NCBI GenBank assembly: GCA_007121555.1
Contig: SKKH01000137.1
Coordinates: 1-32,987 of the forward strand
Direction: 5' to 3'
Length of the DNA: 32,987 nt
From: Gemmatimonadota bacterium
GTDB taxonomy: Bacteria > Gemmatimonadota > Gemmatimonadetes > Longimicrobiales > Gaopeijiaceae
Shown: one piece after another, positions 8,075 through 17,568 of the stretch
Position numbering within the stretch: the stretch's first letter is position 1
How the letters are laid out: every line of letters starts with the position of its first letter
Program-made: the position numbers and the translations under genes
The notes under the pieces: generated by a model
What the model was told of the DNA's origin: nothing
Databases searched by the model: none
What the model saw: only the letters and a program-made list of their open reading frames with translations

Positions 8075-10102
8075 ATGCCCGATTTTCGCATCGAAGCTCC
8101 GTACGAGCCCAAGGGCGACCAGCCTCGGGCCATCGCAGAACTCGGAGAGGGGCTGGACCGGGGCGACCGGTTCCAGACCCTTCTGGGGGCCACCGGAACG
8201 GGGAAGACCCTGACCATGGCCCACGTCATCGCGAACCACGGCCGGCCGGCCCTGGTCATGAGCCACAACAAGACGCTGGCGGCGCAGCTCTACGGGGAGC
8301 TGAAGCAGCTCCTTCCCCGGAACGCGGTGGAGTACTTCGTCTCCTACTACGACTACTACCAGCCCGAGGCCTACGTCCCCGCCACCGACACCTTCATCGA
8401 GAAGGACTCGGCGATCAACGAGGACATCGACCGTCTCAGGCTCCGGGCCACCTCCTCGCTCTTTGAACGGGAGGACGTGGTGGTGGTGGCCTCGGTCTCG
8501 TGCATCTACGGCCTGGGGAACCCCGAGGAGTACCAGGCCCTCATGTTCGAGGTCACGGTAGGGGAGGAGATGGGGCGAGACGAGCTCCTCCGGGGGCTGG
8601 TGGACATCCAGTACCGGCGCAACGACATGGTCTTCGACCGGGGCACCTTCCGGGTGCGGGGCGACACGGTGGAGGTGCTCCCCGCCTACGAGGAACAGGC
8701 CATCCGGATCGAGTTCTGGGGCGACGAGGTGGAGCGGATCACCCGGTTTGATCCCCTCACCGGGGAGCTCATCACCAACCTGGAACGCACGGCGATCTAC
8801 CCGGCCTCCCACTACGTGACCCATCGCCGCACCATCGAGGACGCGGTGCCCCAGATCCGCAAGGAGCTGGACGAAAGGGTGAAGCAGTTCCAGCTCGACG
8901 GCCGACTCCTGGAGGCCCAGCGCATCGAGTCGCGGACGAATTTCGACATCGAGATGATGCTGGAGATCGGGACCTGTCCTGGAATCGAGAACTACTCCCG
9001 CTTCATGGCGGGACGGGGACCGGGCGACCGGCCCGCCTGCCTCCTGGACTACTTCCCCGATGACTTTCTGGTCATCGTGGACGAGTCCCACCAGAGCCTC
9101 CCCCAGATCGGGGGGATGTACAACGGGGACCGGGCCCGGAAGATGACGCTGGTAGAGCACGGGTTCCGCCTCCCTTCGGCGCTGGACAACCGACCCCTCA
9201 AATACGAGGAATGGGAAGACCTGCTCCACCAGGCCGTCTTCGTGTCGGCCACCCCGGCCGAGCGGGAGCTGGAGCTCTCAGGAGGCGTGGTGGTGGAGCA
9301 GATCATCCGTCCCACCGGTCTCGTGGATCCCACGGTGGAGGTGCGGCCGGTGAAGGGGCAGGTCGACGACCTCCTGGCCGAGATCCGGACCCGGACCGAA
9401 CGTCAGGAGCGGGTCCTGGTCACCACCCTGACCAAGCGCATGGCCGAGGACCTCTCCGAGTACCTCCAGGGCGTTGGGGTCCGGGTGCGCTACATGCACT
9501 CGGAGATCGATACCATCGAACGCATGGAGATCCTCCGGGGGCTTCGCCTGGGTCGGTTCGACGTGCTGGTGGGAATCAACCTCCTGAGGGAGGGGCTGGA
9601 CCTTCCAGAGGTCTCCCTGGTGGCCATCCTGGACGCCGACAAGGAGGGGTTCCTCCGCAACGCCCGCTCCCTGATCCAGACCATCGGACGAGCCGCTCGA
9701 AACGAGAACGGGCAGGCCATCCTCTACGCGAACCGGATGACCGGGGGCATGCGCCAGTGCATCGAGGAGACCGAAAGGCGACGGGAGATCCAGCTCGAGC
9801 ACAACCGGAAGCACGGGATCACCCCGGCCACCATCCGGAAGAGCATCCAGGAGATCGAGTTCTCCACCCGGGTGGCCGACGCCCGGGAGCTGCCGGTGCC
9901 CCGGGTGGCGGAGGACGCCGCCACGTATCAGGATGAGGTGAATCTGGAGGAGCTCATCAAGGCGGTGGAGAGCGAGATGGAAGAAGCGGCGGCGGAGCTG
10001 GACTTCGAGAGGGCGGCGCTGCTCAGAGACGAACTCTTCGAGCTCAAGACTCGCCTCGGCGATGGGAAGGGCTCGAAGAAGAAAAAGGTTGCGAAGCGAT
10101 GA
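8075..10102 (+). CDS. uvrB: Excinuclease ABC subunit B
   Basis: UvrB is the damage-verifying helicase-like subunit of nucleotide excision repair; it takes damaged DNA from UvrA and recruits UvrC. The 675 residues match the family. Visible are Walker A GATGTGKT (38-45), the beta-hairpin [12 protein letters not shown] (91-102) that clamps DNA, DESH (336-339), helicase motifs V and VI ([22 protein letters not shown]), and a C-terminal UVR motif ([30 protein letters not shown], abbreviated by position about 622-655) that contacts UvrC. It lies 12 bases after rel and overlaps tsaE by four bases (ATGA), so all three are probably cotranscribed. Confidence 0.98.
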   Translation: MPDFRIEAPYEPKGDQPRAIAELGEGLDRGDRFQTLLGATGTGKTLTMAHVIANHGRPALVMSHNKTLAAQLYGELKQLLPRNAVEYFVSYYDYYQPEAYVPATDTFIEKDSAINEDIDRLRLRATSSLFEREDVVVVASVSCIYGLGNPEEYQALMFEVTVGEEMGRDELLRGLVDIQYRRNDMVFDRGTFRVRGDTVEVLPAYEEQAIRIEFWGDEVERITRFDPLTGELITNLERTAIYPASHYVTHRRTIEDAVPQIRKELDERVKQFQLDGRLLEAQRIESRTNFDIEMMLEIGTCPGIENYSRFMAGRGPGDRPACLLDYFPDDFLVIVDESHQSLPQIGGMYNGDRARKMTLVEHGFRLPSALDNRPLKYEEWEDLLHQAVFVSATPAERELELSGGVVVEQIIRPTGLVDPTVEVRPVKGQVDDLLAEIRTRTERQERVLVTTLTKRMAEDLSEYLQGVGVRVRYMHSEIDTIERMEILRGLRLGRFDVLVGINLLREGLDLPEVSLVAILDADKEGFLRNARSLIQTIGRAARNENGQAILYANRMTGGMRQCIEETERRREIQLEHNRKHGITPATIRKSIQEIEFSTRVADARELPVPRVAEDAATYQDEVNLEELIKAVESEMEEAAAELDFERAALLRDELFELKTRLGDGKGSKKKKVAKR

Positions 10103-10569
10103 CGCTCACGGAGCGCGAGCTCGTCCGGTGGGGCCAACTCGTGGGCAAGGAGGTCGACGTGCCCATGTTCCTGGGGCTGCGAGGGCAGCTCGGGGCCGGA
10201 AAGTCCGTTCTGGCCCGGGCCATCGCCAGGGGCGCCGGGGTGGAGGGGGCCATGCCCTCTCCCACCTTCAACCTCCTCTTCCGATATCCCGCAGGGGAGG
10301 GGGTGGAGGTGGTCCATATGGACCTCTACCGCCTCCGGGAACCCGACGAGCTCTGGGAGCTGGGCTGGGAGGAGCTGGGAACGGGTCCTGAGATCGTCCT
10401 GGTGGAGTGGCCCGAGCGGGCCGGGGAGCACCTCCCGGGAGACCGTTGGGACATCCACCTGGTGGCGCCGGAGCCCGGTTCGAGCCTTCGGATCGTGCAG
10501 GTCCACCGGGTGGGATCGCCTCCCCATCTTCCAGGATTTCCCGTTCGTCTCGAGACTCGCGTCCCATGA
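10099..10569 (+). CDS. tsaE: tRNA t6A biosynthesis ATPase TsaE
   Basis: TsaE is the ATPase that works with TsaB and TsaD to make threonylcarbamoyladenosine (t6A) at position 37 of ANN-decoding tRNAs. The 156-residue product has the P-loop GQLGAGKS (29-36), the family signature [33 protein letters not shown], and a Walker B-like strand IVLVEWPER. Its start overlaps the uvrB stop and its stop overlaps the tsaB start (both ATGA), so translation is probably coupled along uvrB-tsaE-tsaB. The C-terminal 30 residues after VAPEPGSSL are a variable tail. TsaD and TsaC are not in the window. Confidence 0.95.
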   Translation: MTLTERELVRWGQLVGKEVDVPMFLGLRGQLGAGKSVLARAIARGAGVEGAMPSPTFNLLFRYPAGEGVEVVHMDLYRLREPDELWELGWEELGTGPEIVLVEWPERAGEHLPGDRWDIHLVAPEPGSSLRIVQVHRVGSPPHLPGFPVRLETRVP

Positions 10570-11318
10570 CCCTCGATCCTCTGCTTCTGGCGGTGGAAAC
10601 CTCCACCTCGGTCGGCTCGGTGGCCCTCTACCGGGGTCACCGCCTCCTGGCCGCCGAGATCATGCCCCACCGGGGGGAGCATGCGGCCCGGCTGGTTCCC
10701 TCCATCGACCGGGCGCTCGGCGACAGCGGGGTGGACCGGAGCGAGATCGAGGGGATCGTGGTGGGGCTTGGACCCGGATCCTTCACCGGGGTCCGGATCG
10801 CCGCCGCCACCACACGGGGACTCGCCGCGGGTCTGGGGGTCCCGGTCTGGGGATGGTCCTCGCTGGCCGCGGCGGCCGCCTCCCACAGGATCGAGGTGCC
10901 TCCGGCGCTGGCCAGCCGGTTCGGGGAGAGCTCGGAGCTGGACCTTCCCGACGAGGCCGACGGGTGGCCCCGCTATGTCCTGTTGGATGCCCGGGGCCGG
11001 CGGGTGTACCAGGCCTGCTACCGATTCCTCCCCGGCCGTCTCGAAACCCTGGTCCCGCCCGGGGCCGGCACCCTGGACGATGTCCTGGAGGAGGAGCTTC
11101 CGGGGAACGTGCTCTTCTGCGGCGACGGGGCGGTACGGCACGCCCTCGAGCTGGAGGACCGGGGCTACCGGGTGCTTCCCCTTCCGGCGGGCCTTCCCAC
11201 GGCGCAGGGGCTCATGCGGGTGCATCGACTCCATCCCGGAGCCCCTCCCTTCGCTCCGGAGGACCGCTGGGAGCCGCACTACGTTCGCTCCTCTTCGGCT
11301 CGCCCCCTGGTCTCGTGA
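10566..11318 (+). CDS. tsaB: tRNA t6A biosynthesis protein TsaB
   Basis: TsaB is the inactive ASKHA-fold paralogue that scaffolds TsaD in the t6A complex. The 250-residue reading from ATG 10566 begins with the family strand LLLAVETSTSVGSVALYRG and contains HAARLVPSIDRAL and GLGPGSFTGVRIAAATTRGLA, the most conserved TsaB signature. The frame is open upstream to 10407, but that part overlaps tsaE and is noise. The middle (about 100-125) carries an acidic insertion. The stop overlaps the GTG start of rimI. The tsaE-tsaB-rimI order is common in bacteria and supports all three assignments. Confidence 0.95.
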   Translation: MTLDPLLLAVETSTSVGSVALYRGHRLLAAEIMPHRGEHAARLVPSIDRALGDSGVDRSEIEGIVVGLGPGSFTGVRIAAATTRGLAAGLGVPVWGWSSLAAAAASHRIEVPPALASRFGESSELDLPDEADGWPRYVLLDARGRRVYQACYRFLPGRLETLVPPGAGTLDDVLEEELPGNVLFCGDGAVRHALELEDRGYRVLPLPAGLPTAQGLMRVHRLHPGAPPFAPEDRWEPHYVRSSSARPLVS

Positions 11319-11827
11319 GCGCTTCGGTGGACAGCTCTCCGCGGCCCGATGCGTCAGGGGATGCGTCCGAGTCCTCCATCCTGGTCCGCCCCGCTCGCGC
11401 CGCAGACCTTCCCCGGGTCCTGGAGGTGGAGCAGGCCGCCTACTCGTCGCCCTGGAGCGGGGCAGCCTTCGAGACCCTTCTGCCCCGGGACGGGCAGGGG
11501 GTGTACTTCCGCGTCGGGGTGCTGGACGGGAGAGTGGTCGGCCACGGGATTCTCTGGATGGTGCAGGACGAAGCCGAGCTGGCCAACCTGGCCGTGGAGC
11601 CGGGGTTTCGTCGGCGGGGGGTGGCTCGACACCTCCTGGACCACCTCCTGGACGAGGCGGGCCGTTCGGGAGTGGCTCGGGTCTTCCTGGAGGTACGGGT
11701 GTCCAATGAGGGAGCCCAGGACCTCTACAGGAGCCGAGGGTTCGAGCTGGTCGGGCACCGGCGCGACTATTACCGGAATCCTCTGGAGGACGCCCAGATC
11801 CTGCGTCTCGACCTCACCCCAAGCTGA
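11315..11827 (+). CDS. rimI: Ribosomal protein S18 alanine N-acetyltransferase RimI
   Basis: The 170-residue reading starts at GTG 11315, overlapping the tsaB stop as GTGA. It is a GNAT acetyltransferase: [25 protein letters not shown] is the usual RimI N-terminus, [14 protein letters not shown] is the acetyl-CoA-binding loop and helix, and [32 protein letters not shown] is the conserved C-terminal region. RimI acetylates the N-terminal alanine of S18 in known cases; GNAT substrates are hard to predict, but adjacency to tsaB is typical. A serine- and aspartate-rich tail of about 22 residues precedes the domain. A later start is possible but no better codon is evident. Confidence 0.9.
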   Translation: MSASVDSSPRPDASGDASESSILVRPARAADLPRVLEVEQAAYSSPWSGAAFETLLPRDGQGVYFRVGVLDGRVVGHGILWMVQDEAELANLAVEPGFRRRGVARHLLDHLLDEAGRSGVARVFLEVRVSNEGAQDLYRSRGFELVGHRRDYYRNPLEDAQILRLDLTPS

Positions 11828-11841
11828 GCCAAGGCGGTTCC

Positions 11842-12831
11842 ATGGCCGATTCCTCCTTTTTTCGTGGTCGTCGTCTTCGACGCACCGGCGCACTCAGGTC
11901 TCTCGTCCGGGAGACCCGCCTCGAGCCGGGCCAGCTGATCCTTCCCCTCTTCGTGGAGGAGGGGGAGGGCCTCCGGGTCGAAGTCCCGTCCATGCCCGGC
12001 GTCCACCGCTCCTCGCCCGATCGGATCGTGGCCGATGGCCGGGAGGCCGTGGAGATGGGGCTCGGGGGTGTGATCCTCTTCGGAATCCCGGGCCGGAAGG
12101 ACGCCGAGGGCTCCGGCGCCTGGGCCGCCGATGGGATCGTGCAGCAGGGGGTGCGGGCCCTGAAGGAGGCGTGCCCGGACCTCCTGGTCATGACCGATGT
12201 GTGTCTCTGTGAGTACACCTCCCATGGTCATTGCGGCCTTCTCGACGGGCACGAGATCCTGAACGACCCCACCCTGGACCTCCTGGCCCGGACGGCGGTG
12301 AGCCACGCCCAGGCCGGTGCCGACATGGTGGCACCCTCGGACATGATGGACGGGCGGGTCGGAGCCATTCGAAGGGCCCTGGACGCCCAGGGGTTCTCCG
12401 CCATTCCGGTCCTGAGCTACGCGGCCAAGTACGCGTCGGCCTTCTACGGACCCTTTCGGGATGCCGCGGATTCCACTCCCGCATTCGGGGATCGAAGGGG
12501 ATACCAGATGGATCCGGCCAACGCCGACGAGGCCCTCAGGGAGGTGCGGGCCGACCTGGCGGAGGGGGCCGACCTGATCATGGTGAAGCCGGCCCTGGCC
12601 TATCTGGACATCATCCACCAGGTGAAGGAACGGTTCCCGGTGCCCCTGGCGGCCTATCATGTGTCCGGGGAGTATTCCGCCATCATGGCCGGGGCGCGGC
12701 TGGGTTGGCTGGATGAGGGCCGGGCCATGACCGAAGCCCTCCTCTCCATTCGCCGGGCCGGCGCGGACATGATCGTCACGTACTGGGCTCGGGAGTTCGC
12801 CCGTCGGTGGCGAAGGGAGAATCTGGGCTGA
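11842..12831 (+). CDS. hemB: Porphobilinogen synthase (delta-aminolevulinic acid dehydratase)
   Basis: HemB condenses two 5-aminolevulinate molecules to porphobilinogen, the second committed step of tetrapyrrole synthesis. The 329 residues match the family. The cysteine zinc site is present (C121, C123 and C131 in [14 protein letters not shown]), so this is probably a zinc-type enzyme. The two Schiff-base lysines are K196 in [17 protein letters not shown] and K249 in [10 protein letters not shown]. It starts 14 bases after rimI, and it is followed by a 238-base gap with a new promoter. hemA lies 2.3 kb downstream behind a LysM gene and ccsA, so the haem genes are near each other but probably in different transcription units. 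Confidence 0.97.
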   Translation: MADSSFFRGRRLRRTGALRSLVRETRLEPGQLILPLFVEEGEGLRVEVPSMPGVHRSSPDRIVADGREAVEMGLGGVILFGIPGRKDAEGSGAWAADGIVQQGVRALKEACPDLLVMTDVCLCEYTSHGHCGLLDGHEILNDPTLDLLARTAVSHAQAGADMVAPSDMMDGRVGAIRRALDAQGFSAIPVLSYAAKYASAFYGPFRDAADSTPAFGDRRGYQMDPANADEALREVRADLAEGADLIMVKPALAYLDIIHQVKERFPVPLAAYHVSGEYSAIMAGARLGWLDEGRAMTEALLSIRRAGADMIVTYWAREFARRWRRENLG

Positions 12832-12921
12832 GGCCGGCGGCCGGCGGAGGACCTCGGGTTCGATCCCACCCGGAGTCGCAGGACCCCGCAGCGGGTGTCA
12901 CGCCAGCGCTCACATCGGCTT

Positions 12922-12939
12922 CAAATGGGGAAACATTTG
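12922..12939. promoter_or_regulatory. Candidate operator: CAAATG-N6-CATTTG
   Basis: CAAATG (12922-12927) and CATTTG (12934-12939) are exact inverted arms around a 6-base spacer. The site lies 12 bases upstream of the -35 box of the promoter at 12952-12980 and is AT-rich in GC-rich surroundings. That placement suits an activator or repressor site, but no regulator is identifiable. Confidence 0.4.
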
Positions 12940-12951
12940 GCGTCAAGATCG

Positions 12952-12980
12952 TTGACCCCACTGGATCCCGCCGATATCTT
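12952..12980 (+). promoter_or_regulatory. Sigma70-type promoter for the LysM-ccsA-hemA unit
   Basis: TTGACC (12952-12957) and TATCTT (12975-12980) are separated by 17 bases. They match the sigma70 consensus at 5/6 and 4/6. It lies 89 bases upstream of the LysM gene start, in the 238-base gap after hemB, and is the best-spaced promoter I found in the window. The first gene has a strong AAGGAG ribosome-binding site. Confidence 0.6.
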
Positions 12981-13069
12981 CGAGTCTCACAGGGAGAGCG
13001 GAGACGAGGGGCCCCCTGGAGCCCCATCTTGGCCCTTCACATCCGCCGCAGGGAGTCCAAGGAGTCGGC

Positions 13070-14311
13070 ATGAATCCCATGAGAGCAGCGGTCCTGGTTC
13101 TTGTCGCTCTGCTGGCTGTGCCCCTTCTTGGGATGGCTCAGGAGCCCCCTCGTCAGGCCGCGGCGGAGACCCATGTGGTCCGAGAGGGTGAGACCCTTAC
13201 CGAGATCGCGCGGACCTACCTGGGTTCTGCCGCCCATTGGCAGCGGATCTACGAGGCGAACCGGAACGTAGTGACCGATCCCGATCGGATCCGCCCCGGG
13301 ATGGAGCTTCGGATCCCCGATGCCGAAGGCGCACCCCGATTGGCCGAAACCGCCCGCCCGGATCCCGGCGTGGAGGTGATCCGGGGTGGGGACCGTGAGC
13401 CTCTGGCTGATGTGACCGGGGTGGTCCTCGAGGGGGAGCTTCGGGATACCGTGGATCTCCCCGAAGTCGTGGATCGGGACGATCGAAGGGAACTGCTTCG
13501 GACCCGTCCCTTCGTGCCCCGAGGCGTGCCCGAGTCCGCCGGAGAGCGGACGGTCTTCTACGGGTCGCTTCAGCCCGCCACCTCCCGCTCGCCCACCCGC
13601 CCCGGCGTCGTGGTCTCGGGGATGGGAGAGTCCCTGGCGGTGACCCGGTCCACATTCGCCTCGGCGGCCTGGATTTCCCGGGAGGCCGACGATCCCGCCG
13701 CCATCGGTCGGGTTCAGGCCTTCGCCGGTGACCAGGATCTCCGGGTGGCCCGCACGGCGATTCAGGTGTACGACGACCTGGAGGTCTCGCTGGACGATCC
13801 GTCCAGTGTATCGCCAGGCGATGTTCTCGTGGCCTTCCACCGGGTGGGCCACGTCGAGGGTTTCGGCGATGTGAAGGCCCCGTCGGGAGTCCTCGAGGTC
13901 CGGCGTGTCGAGGGTTCTGGCGCCATCGTCCGCGTCCAGAGCGCCTTCGACCGGTTCGAGCTGGGCCACCACGTCACCCGACCCCGGACCTTTCCGCTCA
14001 CGGTTGGCGTACATCCGTCGGCCACCGAGATCGAACTTGGCGGAACCCTCGTGGGATTCCGGGACCGGAAGGAGATCTATCTTCCCGGTGACCAGGCCTT
14101 CGTGGATCTGGGACGGGACGATGGCGTGGCCGTGGGCGACGAGTTCGCAGGCATCGCCGGACGGGAAGACGGATGGACCGGGGAGCAGGTGGCACGGTTC
14201 CAGGTGATCCGGGTGGAAGAGGACTACTCCACCGTTCGGATCCTGACCTCCCAGGCCCCCACCGCCGTCCGGACGGGGCTTCGAGTGGTCCTCGATCGAA
14301 AGATGCCTTAG
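13070..14311 (+). CDS. Exported LysM-domain protein
   Basis: The 413-residue product has a signal peptide (MNPMRAAVLVLVALLAVPLL, cleavage near GMAQ) and one LysM domain at about 35-83 (HVVREGETLTEIARTYLG, WQRIYEANR, RPGMELRIP). LysM binds peptidoglycan or other N-acetylglucosamine polymers. The remaining 330 residues have no clear family; two stretches (about 240-310 and 330-412, for example QAFVDLGRDDGVAVGDEF and FQVIRVEEDYSTVRIL) resemble small beta domains of the FlgT C-terminal kind. AAGGAG five bases before ATG 13070 fixes the start over the second ATG at 13079. It leads a unit with ccsA and hemA. I infer a periplasmic wall-binding protein of unknown job. Confidence 0.8.
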   Translation: MNPMRAAVLVLVALLAVPLLGMAQEPPRQAAAETHVVREGETLTEIARTYLGSAAHWQRIYEANRNVVTDPDRIRPGMELRIPDAEGAPRLAETARPDPGVEVIRGGDREPLADVTGVVLEGELRDTVDLPEVVDRDDRRELLRTRPFVPRGVPESAGERTVFYGSLQPATSRSPTRPGVVVSGMGESLAVTRSTFASAAWISREADDPAAIGRVQAFAGDQDLRVARTAIQVYDDLEVSLDDPSSVSPGDVLVAFHRVGHVEGFGDVKAPSGVLEVRRVEGSGAIVRVQSAFDRFELGHHVTRPRTFPLTVGVHPSATEIELGGTLVGFRDRKEIYLPGDQAFVDLGRDDGVAVGDEFAGIAGREDGWTGEQVARFQVIRVEEDYSTVRILTSQAPTAVRTGLRVVLDRKMP

Positions 14312-14340
14312 CTCCTCTCACTTCGCGGGTCCGGGGCAGC

Positions 14341-15150
14341 GTGACGCACCTGCTTCCACTTCTTCTCTACAGCGGAGCCTTCGTTCTCTGGGTCCGCCTC
14401 CTCCTTCGCGGAGCCCGCGGGCAGGCGTCTCTTCTGGCGTCGGGTGTCACCGGGGTGGCGGTCTTCGTCCACGCCGTCGCGCTGGGACACTTCTGGCTTC
14501 GCTACGGTGAGTTGCCCCTGGTCGGCCCGGGCGCTGCGCTCTCCTCGTTGGCCTTCGTGGGAGGGCTGGCCCTGGTGGCCATGCTCCCTCTCAGGGATGT
14601 GGGGCGGGTGGCCATCGCCCTTCTCCCCTTCATCATCATCGTCCAGGCCGTGGCGCTCATCCTGGGGATTCAGCCATCGCCCATGGCCCTGGACTTTCAG
14701 GGCACCGGCTTCGTTCTCCACGTGAGCTTCGCCTTTCTCGGGTACCAGGGGCTGGCGCTGGCCTTCGCCGCAGGGGTCCTCTACCTGATCCAGCATCATG
14801 AGTTGAAGGAGAAGCGGCTGGGCAGGTTCTTCCACTTCATCCCTCCTCTCGCCACCTTGGACAAGCTGGCCCGGGTGGGGCTCTGGGGCGGATTCGTGGC
14901 GCTCACCCTGGCCCTCGCCTTCGGATGGGCCTGGACCGTGGAGAACCGGGGGTCCCTGGAGATGTCCGACCCGAAGGTCATATGGGCGGTTCTGAGCTGG
15001 CTGGTCTTCGTCGGAGTGCTCCTGGCCCGGGCCGGAGGGGGCAGAAACGACTACCGGGGTGCGGTGGCCGCGGTGGTGGGGTTCGGCGTCGTGGTGTCCA
15101 CCTACCTGGTGCTCAGAATCACGGTGGGCGCGACGGGAGTGTTCCTTTGA
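14341..15150 (+). CDS. ccsA: CcsA/HemX-type cytochrome c assembly membrane protein
   Basis: The 269-residue reading starts at GTG 14341; the frame is open upstream but that part is out of character and overlaps the LysM gene. It is hydrophobic with about eight membrane segments. GTGFVLHVSFAFLGYQGLALAFAAGVLYLIQHHELKEKR and the later LDKLARVGLWGGFVALTLALAFGW and DPKVIWAVLSWLVF stretches (positions about 120-160 and 180-230) match the CcsA/ResC/HemX family, which handles haem for c-type cytochrome assembly or affects HemA level. Placement just before hemA favours the HemX-like branch. Twenty-eight bases separate it from hemA. Confidence 0.85.
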   Translation: MTHLLPLLLYSGAFVLWVRLLLRGARGQASLLASGVTGVAVFVHAVALGHFWLRYGELPLVGPGAALSSLAFVGGLALVAMLPLRDVGRVAIALLPFIIIVQAVALILGIQPSPMALDFQGTGFVLHVSFAFLGYQGLALAFAAGVLYLIQHHELKEKRLGRFFHFIPPLATLDKLARVGLWGGFVALTLALAFGWAWTVENRGSLEMSDPKVIWAVLSWLVFVGVLLARAGGGRNDYRGAVAAVVGFGVVVSTYLVLRITVGATGVFL

Positions 15151-15178
15151 GAGTCCGATCATGGAGCGGAGGGACACA

Positions 15179-16555
15179 ATGTCGCTAGCCGTGGTCGGAG
15201 TGAGTCATCACACGGCTCCGGTGGAGGTTCGGGAACGGATGGCCTTCGGACCCTCGGAGGCCGCGGAAGCGCTCCTTGAACTGCGATCCGAGACCGAGGT
15301 GCGGGAGGCCGTGCTCCTCTCCACCTGCAACCGGACCGAGGTCTACCTCTTCTCCGCCAACGGTCCTCACGTGATCCAGGCGTGGCAGAGCCTGCTCGGG
15401 GGGAAGGCCGGGCGATTGGAACGCCAGGTGGGCGACTATCTCTTCGAGCAGCGGGGTGAAGGGGTGGTGCGCCATCTGTTCCAGGTGGCGGCCGGCCTGG
15501 ATTCTCTGGTCACCGGGGAAGCCGAAATCCAGGGTCAGGTGCGGGACGCTTACGAGTTGGCCGCATCCATGCCGGTGGATCCGCCCCTGGCGGGGCCGGT
15601 CCTGAACCGCCTCTTCCAGATGGCCCTCTCGGTCGGCGGTCAGGTCCGCTCCGAGACCTCCATCGGTGAGGGGGCGGCCTCAGTGGCCTCCGTCGCCGTG
15701 CAACTCGCCCGGAAGATCTTTGGATCTCTCAAGGGCAAGCGGGTTTTGATCCTGGGCGCGGGCCAGACCGGGGAGCTCATCGTCGAGGCCCTGGACAGGG
15801 AAGGGGTGCAGGGGGTCATGGTGGCGAATCGGACCTACGAGCGGGCCGTGGGCCTGGCGCAGCAGGTCCAGGGGCACGCCATCGCCATGGAACGCCTGGC
15901 CGAGGCGCTGGGGTCCGCGGACATCGTGCTCTCCTCCACCTCGGCTCCTCATCCCATCCTGACGCAGCGGGTCTTCCGGGAGGCCTTCCCTGGGGGACTC
16001 CGCCGACCCCTCCTCATGATCGACATCGCGATCCCCCGGGATGTGGATCCCGCCGTGGGCCACGACCCCGAGGTATTCCTCTACAATGTGGACGACCTTC
16101 GGAAAATCGTGGACGAGCAGGTGCGGGTCCGGGAAGGGGCCGTCCCCGAGGCCGACCGGATCATCCAGGCCCAGTCCGAGGAATTCAGGACCTGGTTCGC
16201 CTCCCTGGAGGTCGTTCCGGTGATCCGGAAGATGCGGGGACGAGCCGAGGACCTCCGGACCTTGGAGTTGGAACGTCTCTTGCGAGGGATGGATCACCTG
16301 TCCGACGGAGACCGGGAGCGGGTCGAAGAATTCTCTCGACGCCTGACGAACAAGCTCCTCCATGATCCCACGGTGCGCCTGCGCAAGGGCATGGGCACGG
16401 GAGGAGGGGCCGAACTCGTCGAGGCGTTCAGGTTCCTGTACGGATTGGAGGACCACAACCGCCCTTCCCGTGCCGCCCGCCGATCAGGCGAGGGTCGGGG
16501 AGACGCCGGGGAACCCGCCGGAGACGGCGAATCCAAGGAGAAAATGGGATCATGA
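15179..16555 (+). CDS. hemA: Glutamyl-tRNA reductase
   Basis: HemA reduces glutamyl-tRNA(Glu) to glutamate-1-semialdehyde with NADPH, the first step of the C5 tetrapyrrole pathway. The 458-residue reading begins at ATG 15179 with a GGAGGG site just upstream; the frame extends further back but into ccsA. The catalytic Cys50 sits in LLSTCNRTEVY. GLDSLVTGEAEIQGQVRDAY is the substrate-binding region, GKRVLILGAGQTGELIVEAL is the NADPH Rossmann motif, and IDIAIPRDVDP and the C-terminal dimerisation helix are present. The last 30 residues are a charged Gly/Pro-rich tail. The stop overlaps the epimerase start (ATGA). Confidence 0.97.
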   Translation: MSLAVVGVSHHTAPVEVRERMAFGPSEAAEALLELRSETEVREAVLLSTCNRTEVYLFSANGPHVIQAWQSLLGGKAGRLERQVGDYLFEQRGEGVVRHLFQVAAGLDSLVTGEAEIQGQVRDAYELAASMPVDPPLAGPVLNRLFQMALSVGGQVRSETSIGEGAASVASVAVQLARKIFGSLKGKRVLILGAGQTGELIVEALDREGVQGVMVANRTYERAVGLAQQVQGHAIAMERLAEALGSADIVLSSTSAPHPILTQRVFREAFPGGLRRPLLMIDIAIPRDVDPAVGHDPEVFLYNVDDLRKIVDEQVRVREGAVPEADRIIQAQSEEFRTWFASLEVVPVIRKMRGRAEDLRTLELERLLRGMDHLSDGDRERVEEFSRRLTNKLLHDPTVRLRKGMGTGGGAELVEAFRFLYGLEDHNRPSRAARRSGEGRGDAGEPAGDGESKEKMGS

Positions 16556-17568
16556 AGGAATCAGAGCGAGAACAGCGTTCGGGGATCGTGGGCCGGGAGC
16601 CGCGCAAGGTCCTCGTCACCGGAGGTGCGGGATTCATCGGCAGCCACGTGGCGGAAGGATACCTGGCCCGGGGGGACCGGGTCTGGATCGTGGACGATCT
16701 GTCCTCGGGGAAGCTGGAGAACATCCCCGACGGGGCCACCTTCCACAAGATGTCCATCGGAGATCCGGCCGTGCGAGACCTCTTTCAGGAGGTCGGATTC
16801 GACCTTCTGAACCATCATGCCGCCCAGATCGATGTCCGGATCTCGGTGGAGGACCCCCTCAGGGACGCCACCACGAACGTGGCCGGGCTCCTGAACCTCC
16901 TGGAGGCCGCCCGTGCCTCCGGGACCCGGCGCGTGGTGTATGTGTCGTCGGGAGGCGTGGTCTACGGCGAGCCCGAGGAGCGGCCGACGCCTGAGCTGGC
17001 CCCGAAGCTGCCCCTCTCCCCCTACGGAGTGTCGAAGCTGGCCGGCGAGCAGTACCTCCACTACTACCGCGAGGTGCACGGGTTCGAGTATGTTGCCCTC
17101 CGATACTCCAACGTATACGGTCCTCGTCAAGATCCCCACGGAGAAGCCGGGGTCGTGGCCATCTTCTGCAACCGACTGCTGTCGGGACAGGAGATCCAGA
17201 TCTTCGGCGATGGCGAACAGACCCGGGACTACGTCTACGTCAAGGACGTGGTCCAGGCGAACCTGCATGCCTCGGATCTGGGGCTGCCGCCGAGCCGTGG
17301 GTTGGACGACCGAGCCTTCAACGTAGCCACGGGAATGGGAACGAGCGTGAATCGATTAGCGGATCTACTGGAGGCCGTTTCGGGCCTGCGAACCCCCAGG
17401 GTCTTCCGGTCACCCCGGAAGGGAGAGCTGAGGCACAGCACCCTGGACATCACCCGATTCTCGGCCCGAGGCTGGTCGCCCCGCCATTCTCTGAAGGATG
17501 GACTTCGCGAGACCTTCCAGCATATTGCACGGTCCTCGAAGGCTGAGGCCGCGGCGGAGGTTCGATGA
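16552..17568 (+). CDS. NAD-dependent nucleotide-sugar epimerase/dehydratase
   Basis: The 338-residue product is an extended short-chain dehydrogenase of the UDP-glucose 4-epimerase type. TGGAGFIG (23-30) is the NAD-binding motif, VDDLSSGKLENIP follows strand 2, VSSGGVVYGE carries the catalytic serine, and Y158/K162 in SPYGVSKLAGEQYLHYY form the YxxxK pair. RYSNVYGPRQDP and GDGEQTRDYVYVKDVV are usual substrate-side motifs. Substrate cannot be read from sequence; UDP-glucose or UDP-GlcNAc are likely. It overlaps hemA at its start and tolQ at its end by four bases each (ATGA), an odd location that ties it to the Tol operon. It may supply sugars for LPS or capsule. Confidence 0.9.
   Translation: MKESEREQRSGIVGREPRKVLVTGGAGFIGSHVAEGYLARGDRVWIVDDLSSGKLENIPDGATFHKMSIGDPAVRDLFQEVGFDLLNHHAAQIDVRISVEDPLRDATTNVAGLLNLLEAARASGTRRVVYVSSGGVVYGEPEERPTPELAPKLPLSPYGVSKLAGEQYLHYYREVHGFEYVALRYSNVYGPRQDPHGEAGVVAIFCNRLLSGQEIQIFGDGEQTRDYVYVKDVVQANLHASDLGLPPSRGLDDRAFNVATGMGTSVNRLADLLEAVSGLRTPRVFRSPRKGELRHSTLDITRFSARGWSPRHSLKDGLRETFQHIARSSKAEAAAEVR

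Noticed and set aside
5729-9229. 1166-residue minus-strand open frame opposite rel and uvrB
   Set aside because: High GC leaves the antisense frame open; the plus-strand products are clear Rel and UvrB with all motifs.
10326-11279. 317-residue minus-strand frame opposite tsaB
   Set aside because: No homology seen and it shadows tsaB and part of tsaE.
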